Shown piece after piece: positions 1 through 5,885 of a stretch of 9,196 nucleotides of DNA; within the stretch, counting starts at the first letter, position 1, and every line of letters starts with the position of its first letter. The stretch comes from an uncultured Selenomonas sp. (GTDB lineage Bacteria > Bacillota > Negativicutes > Selenomonadales > Selenomonadaceae), in the NCBI GenBank assembly GCA_937915915.1, contig CALGGN010000120.1:1-9196 (forward strand), in the 5' to 3' direction. A program made the position numbers and the translations under genes. Below the pieces are notes generated by a model. That model had not been told where the DNA came from and searched no databases. It was given only the letters and a program-made list of their open reading frames with translations.

Positions 1-50
1 ATGACAGGAAAAGACTCGGCAAGGGCAAAAGGGAATTAATCAGTGTTTCC

Positions 51-740
51 TTAAGTGCGCTCCTTTTCCGCTCTTGCACGGATCTCCTGCAAACGCGCCA
101 CCAAGTGCGTATTGAGTTTTTCCTCCAATTCCTCCAGCTCCGTGGAATCGAAGTCATAGCTCACATCCGGAATGTTATGAATGCGGGCTTCCCCCGAAAA
201 CTCATCGCGATACATGTTGTAATAGATGATGAAATTGCTCTCAACATCAAAATCGCAGTAGTCAATGATAATATAGGAGCCATTCGTGATTTCGAGAGGC
301 TCCGAGGGGTGGATGAACAGCCCGAAGCCTTCCAGTTCTTTGGGAAGGCTCTTGCCGTATTCCCACTCCATGAAATGCTTTTCCTTTGCAATGCTGCCGA
401 TATGATCCGGATTGAAATGCGACAGATCCTGCAGCATTTGGTCGAACTGCTCTCGCAGAAGATGGTCGAAGCTCTCAAAGCTGCCCGTGATGTACTCCAT
501 GCGGCAGAATTCGATGAGCCCGATTCTCACCCGTACCTTGTATTCCTTCGTTTCCTCATGGAAATAGACGGTAGCGGAACGATGGCTATCGGGATTCACA
601 TAGCGGTACAGATCATAGACATCTCCCTCGATCCGCGTCAGGCGTTCCAAGCGGAATCCGTGCCAGATTTCCGGCAGTTCCGCCATGTATGCCCAATCCT
701 TTGTTTCAGTCTCCACACGCTCTTTGGACGCGTCCTTCAT
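51..740 (-). CDS. Conserved-looking hypothetical protein, acidic, 229 aa
   Basis: I do not recognise this protein. It starts at ATG 738-740 with a strong ribosome-binding site (GGGAGG, six bases upstream) and ends with TAA at 51-53. There is no signal peptide or membrane segment, so it is probably cytoplasmic. It is rich in acidic and aromatic residues, with aromatic beta-strand-like stretches around residues 55-75 (ATVYFHEETKEYKVRVRIG) and 155-180 (YIIIDYCDFD, FIIYYNMYRDEF). The C-terminus (about 199-229) is a charged, probably helical tail with ELEELEEKLN. The start lies 35 nt after the stop of the NlpC/P60 gene with no terminator between, so the two are probably co-transcribed. Codon use and base composition look like those of its neighbours. 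The long open frame and good start make it a real gene; its function is unknown. Confidence 0.85.
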   Translation of the reverse strand: MKDASKERVETETKDWAYMAELPEIWHGFRLERLTRIEGDVYDLYRYVNPDSHRSATVYFHEETKEYKVRVRIGLIEFCRMEYITGSFESFDHLLREQFDQMLQDLSHFNPDHIGSIAKEKHFMEWEYGKSLPKELEGFGLFIHPSEPLEITNGSYIIIDYCDFDVESNFIIYYNMYRDEFSGEARIHNIPDVSYDFDSTELEELEEKLNTHLVARLQEIRARAEKERT

Positions 741-775
741 TGCGTTCCTCCCGGATTCATCAATTCAGCGTTTCC

Positions 776-2116
776 CTACTTCAACGATCCAATGCTGCTC
801 ATGCCGTCAATGGTTTCCACCTGACTGGCATTCATATAATGTAAGTCAGACACGATGACTTGACGGATGTACTGTTTTTCCGGCTCCCCGTCCGGGAAGG
901 TGAAATAACTGCTGGCAGAGTGCAGGACCATGGGTGTGCCCGCACTGTCCTGGCCGAGGTACAGCATGACGTGCAGTCCGTACTTGAAGAGCAATGCACC
1001 CGGAAGAGAATTTCTCACCCTCTGGTAACGCGCCGAGGTATCCAGTCCCGCCAAAGAGACTTTGACAGGCATCAATTCCTCCTGCTTGTCCGCGTCCCTT
1101 GGAAGCTCAATGCCCATGGTACGATAGACATCTCCTACGAAGGAAGAGCAGTCCACGCTCTCATCCTGCCCGCCCCATCCGTAGACATCGCCGAGGAACC
1201 GGAAGCCCTGCCGGATGAAATTGTTCTTTGTGCATGGCAGCCAGCCTAAATGCACGGTATCATCATCCTCCATGGGCACCAAAGACTCGCTCATCTGCAT
1301 ATTCACATTCACAGGTATCCTGGCGATCCATCTGCCGTCCTGCTTGGAGGAAGCTGCCAGCGGAATCACGCTGCCCATCTGGAATGTCACATACCATGCG
1401 CCGCCTACCGGCACTTTTTTCTTGTTTGCCGTCACGACCAAAAAATTCTTCGGAGCCACATATTCCATCCAATTCTTGCGCTCCGTGAAGGCGATTGCAC
1501 CCATGGGTACCCAGCCCATATAATTCCGCGTAAGGGCGAACACGAACTGGTGATCGTAGCTCTCGGCCAGCACAGCCATGGGTTCTGCGGGGTCTACGGC
1601 AGTCCCCTGCAGATTGTCATAATGGCTGTCGAGCTCGTCCGGGGAGTTCAGCCAGCCGGCTGCTTCCGGCAGCAGCCTCATATCGATGCGCTGCGCAGCC
1701 ACCGCATAGCGCACATTTTGCATGGCAGGAATCGCGTCAAGGTTGCAGTTCTTCTTTGCAAAATCAAAGCTGTATTGCGTGAGTCTCTTGCCGTTCTTGT
1801 AAAGTTCCGGCAGGCTCTCATCCGCATACCTCCCCATGACTGCCACGATCTTTTCACGGATACTGTCCGCAGACACCGTTTCCGGATACTTTGCCAAATC
1901 CGTCAGCCAGGAATTCGGCTGACGGATTTCCTGATTGACTGCCGTGATTTCTGCGGGTGTCAACAGCAAGGCATCACCATCCGCCGTGCGTTCCGTCCAA
2001 TACTGCGCCGTCGCCCGCTCCCCCTGCACGGCAATAGAGTCCATGGCTCCCGCAACGGTTGTCGGCAGCGCCAAAAAAGCGAAAAGAACCGCTAAGGCGA
2101 TCCATCTCAATTGCAT
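776..2116 (-). CDS. Secreted NlpC/P60 cell-wall endopeptidase with SH3-like domains (446 aa)
   Basis: This is a predicted exported peptidoglycan endopeptidase of the NlpC/P60 cysteine-peptidase family; such enzymes usually cut gamma-D-Glu to diamino-acid bonds in stem peptides. I place the start at ATG 2114-2116, giving a classic signal peptide (residues 1-24: MQLRW, hydrophobic core LAVLFAFLALP, then a VAGA cleavage site). An AGAGG lies seven bases upstream. An in-frame TTG 75 nt further up adds a non-signal-like extension and is rejected. There is no lipobox. Residues about 45-130 resemble the N-terminal stabilising domain of this family. Residues 135-220 (MRLLP, then MGWVPMGAIAF) and about 221-300 look like bacterial SH3 domains. 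The catalytic domain covers about 300-446, with C323 in VDCSSF, H382 in GLHVMLYLG and probably H399 in VLHSAS, so the triad seems intact. The four-domain layout matches SH3b1-SH3b2-NlpC/P60 proteins known from Desulfovibrio. It probably shares a transcript with the next gene (stop at 51). Confidence 0.9.
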   Translation of the reverse strand: MQLRWIALAVLFAFLALPTTVAGAMDSIAVQGERATAQYWTERTADGDALLLTPAEITAVNQEIRQPNSWLTDLAKYPETVSADSIREKIVAVMGRYADESLPELYKNGKRLTQYSFDFAKKNCNLDAIPAMQNVRYAVAAQRIDMRLLPEAAGWLNSPDELDSHYDNLQGTAVDPAEPMAVLAESYDHQFVFALTRNYMGWVPMGAIAFTERKNWMEYVAPKNFLVVTANKKKVPVGGAWYVTFQMGSVIPLAASSKQDGRWIARIPVNVNMQMSESLVPMEDDDTVHLGWLPCTKNNFIRQGFRFLGDVYGWGGQDESVDCSSFVGDVYRTMGIELPRDADKQEELMPVKVSLAGLDTSARYQRVRNSLPGALLFKYGLHVMLYLGQDSAGTPMVLHSASSYFTFPDGEPEKQYIRQVIVSDLHYMNASQVETIDGMSSIGSLK

Positions 2117-2195
2117 ACAAAAACCTCTCAAAATTCTGCATCTATTTTCAGATGATGAATACGCCAAAAGGATTTGTGGCGTGAAACACATTGTG

Positions 2196-3059
2196 TTATT
2201 CTGATATCATTCCGACACCGACAGCAGTCACCTGCGGAACCTCAACATCAAACGATATATCCATCTGCACTTCGGTCTGTGGCATAGGAGTCTCCTTCAC
2301 ACTGTAATCCTTCGGCTCCGCCTCTCTTGCCCGTGCCTCATCGTTTGCTGCCGATATCTCCTCGTCCTCTTTGTCATCCCGTTTGCGCCGATGCTCTGCC
2401 AAAGCGGCTGCGCTCTTGGCCATGGCGTAGAGATCCTTGTTGAACTCCATAAGTTCTTTCTCGTCAGCGGGAGAAACTTTTCTTCCATGCATGATTCGTG
2501 ATGCTGTGGTCATGGCACGGGACATCTTGTCGTTAGCCTCTTTCATGGCATCACTGGCCTGACGGGCATTGGCCGCCTCATGCAGAAGCATGTTGTGCAT
2601 GGAGACCGCTTGTTTTGCATCCTGAATCTGCCTGTTCGTGGCAATAAGCTGCTTTTTTACATCATCGGAGAGTACCACCTGCTTGCCATCCATCTCGATA
2701 TATCCTTGTTCCACGGCGCGATGAACCATCGCCGAATTGGCAAAGGAGACGGAAAACCGATTCGTATCGCCCCGGCGTATGAAGCTGAATTCGACGTTGG
2801 GCGTGTTTTCCTTGGATTTTGCTATGCCCTGTTCCTTTTCTGTCCTGCTGAGTTCCTGCCCCGCATGGGAAATTTCCACCTGATCCGTCCGATTGACTGT
2901 CTTCTCGGCATTGCGTCCGGCAACATAGACGGCTGCGGCGGTTCTATCACCTTCGGGGATATACACAGAATCCTTCATGATGCGCTCGTGCATCGCCTTG
3001 GCCGTAGGCTGGCTGACATAGTAGTCACGCTCCGCTCTCGTCAGTTTTAGAATACGCAT
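2196..3059 (-). CDS. Hypothetical charged helical protein without cysteine (287 aa)
   Basis: I do not recognise this protein. I prefer the ATG at 3057-3059: GGAGG lies nine bases upstream of it, whereas the ATG at 3066-3068 directly abuts that GGAGG. No signal peptide or membrane helix is seen, and there is no cysteine or tryptophan. Residues 1-50 include LTRAERDYY and VYIPEGDRTAAAVYVAGRN. At 58-70 RTDQVEISHAGQEL resembles the D-x-V-x-I-S-x-x-(A/G)-x-E-L motif found in FlgM-like and other flagellar proteins. Residues about 91-130 (VEFSFIRRGD, RFSVSF, GYIEMDGKQVVL) look like a small beta-rich unit. Residues 132-245 are long, Ala/Lys/Glu/Met-rich and probably coiled-coil. The tail (246-287) is Pro/Val-rich and acidic. 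The gene lies 79 nt upstream of the NlpC/P60 gene and after a MITE-like element. The FlgM resemblance is a motif-level impression only; a structural, flagellar or regulatory role is a guess. Confidence 0.82.
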   Translation of the reverse strand: MRILKLTRAERDYYVSQPTAKAMHERIMKDSVYIPEGDRTAAAVYVAGRNAEKTVNRTDQVEISHAGQELSRTEKEQGIAKSKENTPNVEFSFIRRGDTNRFSVSFANSAMVHRAVEQGYIEMDGKQVVLSDDVKKQLIATNRQIQDAKQAVSMHNMLLHEAANARQASDAMKEANDKMSRAMTTASRIMHGRKVSPADEKELMEFNKDLYAMAKSAAALAEHRRKRDDKEDEEISAANDEARAREAEPKDYSVKETPMPQTEVQMDISFDVEVPQVTAVGVGMISE

Positions 3060-3097
3060 ACTCCTCATCCTCCCTGCTCAACCCACAAATCAGTTCA

Positions 3098-3133
3098 TCA
3101 CTATGTATATCGTGTATTTCGAGAAAATATTAA
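3098..3133 (-). promoter_or_regulatory. Weak sigma-70-like promoter candidate for the 287-aa gene
   Basis: On the minus strand TATACA (plus 3104-3109) could be a -10 box. An 18-nt spacer leads to TTAATA (plus 3128-3133), a 4-of-6 match to the -35 consensus. This would start transcription about 38 nt before the ATG at 3059. The -35 hexamer includes the TAA repeat at the edge of the MITE-like element, so the insertion may have changed the promoter. The match is weak and was picked by eye. Confidence 0.25.
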
Positions 3134-3287
3134 GGAACCACTTCAGAAAGGTTTACTGATTTTGCACCCTTTTGATATATTCATGGCATACCTTACGAAG
3201 CATGGGGATATCCTCCCATGCAGTTTCCCACATTGCCTGTACATTCATTAAACAAGTCAAATCTAAAATTTATTTATGAACAGTTCC
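3134..3287. mobile_element. MITE-like element, 154 bp, imperfect TIRs, flanked by TAA
   Basis: The two ends are imperfect inverted repeats. The left end reads GGAACCACTTCAGAAA; the right end, read inward from 3287 on the other strand, reads GGAACTGTTCATAAA. They share GGAAC, TTCA and AAA with one gap. TAA flanks both sides (3131-3133 and 3288-3290), as expected for a 3-bp target-site duplication; IS5-family groups such as IS1031 duplicate a TNA triplet. The interior is AT-richer than the neighbouring genes. It contains GGATATCC (a perfect 8-bp palindrome) and an open frame of 31 codons. It begins just beyond the TGA of the GT2 gene. No transposase of usable length is present, so if mobile it would need one supplied in trans. 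A chance arrangement is possible because the repeats are short and imperfect. Confidence 0.5.
3153..3248 (-). CDS. Possible 31-aa peptide or gene remnant inside the MITE-like element
   Basis: An open frame runs from ATG 3246-3248 to TAA 3153-3155. It begins MNVQAMWETAWEDIPM and ends HEYIKRVQNQ, a composition that reads like real protein (two Trp, an amphipathic basic C-terminus) rather than random sequence. The first ATG has no ribosome-binding site. An internal ATG at codon 16 (3201-3203) has GGGAGG eight bases upstream and would give a 16-aa basic peptide, MLRKVCHEYIKRVQNQ. It fills most of the MITE-like element and stops 19 bases before that element's left end. It may be the tail of a lost transposase, a small expressed peptide, or chance. 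I cannot name a family. Confidence 0.25.
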   Translation of the reverse strand: MNVQAMWETAWEDIPMLRKVCHEYIKRVQNQ

Positions 3288-3291
3288 TAAC

Positions 3292-4278
3292 TCATGTGGC
3301 AGCCATTCTGCTGTCCTGCACCCCCTCCTCTTGCCTGAATGATTTCTTTCGGATGCGCGGCTTCTCGCGTCCCACCAGATAGAGCGGTCTGCGCTTGACC
3401 TCCTCGAAAATGCGCCCGATGTAGACACCAATCAGCCCCAATGCCACCAACTGCATCCCGCCGAAGAATACCACGCACCCAATGACCGTGGACCATCCTG
3501 CAACAGCATCCCCAATCACAAACTTTGAAAACAGTACGTGAATAAAGATCAAAATGCTGATGAATGCGCAAAACACACCGGCATACAGCCCGAAGCGCAG
3601 AGGCATGGAGGAATAGGCCAGCACGCCGTCCATCGCAAGATGGAGCATCTTCTTCATGGAGAATTTGGAAGCTCCCGCAAACCTCGGCGGCGCCACAAAC
3701 TCGATATAGGTCTGCCGATAGCCCATAGCGCTGATCATGCCGCGCAGAAAGCGCACATGCTCCCGATAATGGCGGAAAGCCCGCACGACCTTTGCATCCA
3801 GCAGACGGAAATCCGAACCGCCTTCTGTGATATGCGTTTCCGAAATATGATTCAGAAGCCAGTAAAAACTCCGGGAAGAAAAATTCTTGAACCAGGACAC
3901 GCCCTCTGTCGTTTTCCGGATGGTCTGCACCACTTCGTACCCGTTTTCCCACGCTTTGACCAGCACGGGAATCAGCTCAGGCGGATGCTGCATATCCCCG
4001 TCCATCGTGATGACCGCATCTCCTTCGGAATAGTCCATGCCGCAGGTCAGAGCAAGCTGATGTCCCATGTTCCTGGAAAGCTGTATCGGCTGCACATGGT
4101 CATCCGCCTGCTCCAGCCGTTCCAGAATTTCCCAACTCCTGTCCGCCGACCCGTCATCCACGAAAATGAGTTCCCAGTCATAGGACAGTGTGCGCATCAC
4201 ATCACAGACAGCCTCATAGAAATGATCGATATTATCCTCTTCGTTATAGACAGGTACCACAATCGATAAAAGTTTCAT
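3292..4278 (-). CDS. GT2 polyprenyl-phosphate glycosyltransferase, GtrB/ArnC/DPM1-like (328 aa)
   Basis: This enzyme probably moves a sugar from a nucleotide donor to undecaprenyl phosphate on the cytoplasmic face of the inner membrane. The N-terminal GT-A domain opens with MKLLSIVVPVYNEE. It has the acidic pair D41-D42 in FVDDGS, the DXD metal/nucleotide motif D93-G-D95 in TMDGDMQHPPE, and the family signature RFAGASKFS at 199-207. Two membrane helices follow (about 226-250 and 262-290), ending in GVYIGRIFEEVKRRP, typical of the GtrB/YfdH and ArnC group. The ATG (4276-4278) overlaps the TGA of the upstream ArnT-like gene in ATGA, which suggests translational coupling. That overlap and the motif-based N-terminus favour it over ATGs at 4296 or further up. 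Length is normal for the family. The sugar cannot be told from sequence: 4-deoxy-4-formamido-arabinose (ArnC-like), glucose (GtrB-like) or another is possible. Confidence 0.93.
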   Translation of the reverse strand: MKLLSIVVPVYNEEDNIDHFYEAVCDVMRTLSYDWELIFVDDGSADRSWEILERLEQADDHVQPIQLSRNMGHQLALTCGMDYSEGDAVITMDGDMQHPPELIPVLVKAWENGYEVVQTIRKTTEGVSWFKNFSSRSFYWLLNHISETHITEGGSDFRLLDAKVVRAFRHYREHVRFLRGMISAMGYRQTYIEFVAPPRFAGASKFSMKKMLHLAMDGVLAYSSMPLRFGLYAGVFCAFISILIFIHVLFSKFVIGDAVAGWSTVIGCVVFFGGMQLVALGLIGVYIGRIFEEVKRRPLYLVGREKPRIRKKSFRQEEGVQDSRMAAT

Positions 4279-5786
4279 TGTTTCATTCCGCTCCATTTTT
4301 GCATCCCGTCTTCCAGCCTGCATTTCAACACCATGCCTGAGGAAAATTCCTTCAGCAAAGTCCAGCTCCCTTCGGGAAGCATCTGCCGAAAGCGCTCATA
4401 TCTCCTTTTGTCGCAAATCAAGTAAAGGTCTTGGTTCTTTGGAAGTTCCTCCAAGGAAACCGTCGGCATGCGGTTCCGGATCGCATCCCATTTTCTTTCG
4501 TCCTCGCTCATCTTTGCCATATCGGACGGCGCGACGATGCGATACATCTCATGTCCTGTATAGAATACCACCGACGTCATGTAAAGTCCATAATGTCCGA
4601 CAAAATCCTGCGGCCCAAGCTGCAGCTCCTCCATGAGGTATCGGCCGATTTCCTTGCCGGAATTCTGTCTGCAAAGCGGGACAGCCACCAAAAAGGCAAG
4701 GGCGATGTAGAGAACGCCCATGACAGACACCATGCGCTTCAGCAGGAGCTCATGGCTTGCCAGCACATGCGCCGTAAGCAGTGCCCAAGGCATGAAGGAA
4801 GGCAACGTGTACGTCGGATACTTGGTTGCCATGCACTGATAAAACAAGGTAATCAGCAGCGCCCATAAAAGCAGGAAGAGCGTAACGGGCTCAACGCTCC
4901 TCCCCCGGAATTCCTTCCAATGCCGTTTGATTCCGTACAGCAGAGCAAAGGACCAGGGGCAGAATCCCACAAGAAAGATCACCGTATAATAGTACCAGAC
5001 ATCATATTTTGGATGCTCCGATACGGAGGCCCTGGTGAAATTATGATCTCCCAAAAATCCATGGAGGAAATCCGCGCCATGCAGTGCATACATGGGATAG
5101 TACCAAATGCCGATGACGAGCAAAAACAGCAGGGATCCGCCCAGCCAAGGAGCCTTGAGCAGCTTCAGCGGCTCCTTCCGCACGCACAGAAACACCGTCA
5201 GGATAAACCCCGGCAGCAGGATGCCGATGGGGCCCTTGGTGAGCACAGCAAGCCCCGCGAACAGAAAGCTCAGATAACAGAGTTTCCAACGATCATTCCG
5301 ATATGCGAAGAAAAAGAACACGAGCACCGCATTGGAGAAGAACATGAGGGACATATCCGTCACGACGGCCTTCGCAATATACCAGTAGCCCACTGCCGTA
5401 CTCAGAATAAGCCCCGCAAAGAAACCTGTTTTTTCATTGTAGACCTTTGTGCCGAAGCAATAGGTCAGAAGGACGCTCAATACGCTGAATACCGCCGGAA
5501 AGAATCTGGCGGCAAATTCATTCATCCCAAAGAGCCGGAAGGACGCAATCAGCTCCCAATAGAAAAACGCAGGCTTGTCATACCAGTATTCGCCATAAAT
5601 GCGCGGAGAAACATAGTCCCCCGACTCCAGCATCTCTTTTGCCGTCAATACATAATTCGACTCTACGGGATCCGTGAACGCCAGCTGCCAATTCCCAAGC
5701 AAAAAAAGGAAACTGCTGAACAGTATCAGGATCCATAGATGCCTTGCATCGATTTCATGGAGCCTGTCTTCAAAAAATTTTCTCAT
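4275..5786 (-). CDS. ArnT-like (GT83/PMT-type) integral-membrane lipid-linked glycosyltransferase (503 aa)
   Basis: This is a predicted GT-C transferase that takes a sugar from undecaprenyl phosphate and adds it to an acceptor, classically lipid A, on the periplasmic side of the inner membrane. The first helix is about residues 17-36. The first periplasmic loop holds the acidic pair D39 and E42 (TDPVESNY), then EMLESGDYVSPRIYGEYWYDKP (43-72 region), close to the ArnT signature EMLxSGDWVxPRxxGxxYFEKPP. Further family marks are VVTDMSL (D144), LTKGPIGILLPG (182-193), WYYYTVIFLVGFCPWS (264-279) and TKYPTYTLP (321-329). There are roughly ten to twelve membrane helices, then a soluble C-terminal domain (about 380-503). 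I choose ATG 5784-5786, preceded by GAGGTG; a longer frame to 5873 runs through the terminator region and adds no recognisable sequence. It overlaps the GT2 gene by four bases. No arnA/B/D-type genes are in view, so neither aminoarabinose as the sugar nor lipid A as the acceptor is proven. Confidence 0.9.
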   Translation of the reverse strand: MRKFFEDRLHEIDARHLWILILFSSFLFLLGNWQLAFTDPVESNYVLTAKEMLESGDYVSPRIYGEYWYDKPAFFYWELIASFRLFGMNEFAARFFPAVFSVLSVLLTYCFGTKVYNEKTGFFAGLILSTAVGYWYIAKAVVTDMSLMFFSNAVLVFFFFAYRNDRWKLCYLSFLFAGLAVLTKGPIGILLPGFILTVFLCVRKEPLKLLKAPWLGGSLLFLLVIGIWYYPMYALHGADFLHGFLGDHNFTRASVSEHPKYDVWYYYTVIFLVGFCPWSFALLYGIKRHWKEFRGRSVEPVTLFLLLWALLITLFYQCMATKYPTYTLPSFMPWALLTAHVLASHELLLKRMVSVMGVLYIALAFLVAVPLCRQNSGKEIGRYLMEELQLGPQDFVGHYGLYMTSVVFYTGHEMYRIVAPSDMAKMSEDERKWDAIRNRMPTVSLEELPKNQDLYLICDKRRYERFRQMLPEGSWTLLKEFSSGMVLKCRLEDGMQKWSGMKQ

Positions 5787-5834
5787 TCCCGGCACCTCAT
5801 CCTTTTCCTCTTGCCCGGCTATGGCACCCACCTG

Positions 5835-5870
5835 AAAAATCCTGCCACAGCAGTATATGCCATGGCAGGA
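5835..5870 (-). terminator. Intrinsic terminator after aspS
   Basis: On the minus strand TCCTGCCA (plus 5863-5870) pairs perfectly with TGGCAGGA (plus 5840-5847). Two wobble pairs and an inner GCA/TGC extend the stem to 13 bp around the five-base loop TATAC. TTTTTC follows at once. It lies 15 nt beyond the aspS stop, so it should end most hisS-aspS transcription before the glycosyltransferase pair. The pair then needs read-through or its own promoter; I saw no convincing one in the 48 nt left. Confidence 0.85.
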
Positions 5871-5885
5871 CAAACAAATTCATGC

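Noticed and set aside
1..39. Short plus-strand frame ATG...TAA of 12 codons, possibly the tail of a gene entering from the left
   Set aside because: Twelve codons carry no evidence either way. The first 50 bases otherwise show no hairpin or promoter I can support.
2117..2191. 25-codon upstream extension of the NlpC/P60 gene from a TTG
   Set aside because: It would bury the signal peptide, and the ATG at 2114-2116 has its own AGAGG at proper spacing.
3287..3952. 221-codon minus-strand frame inside the GT2 gene
   Set aside because: It is an out-of-frame overlap of the GT2 coding sequence, with Arg/Gly/Cys-rich shadow composition and no homology-like pattern.
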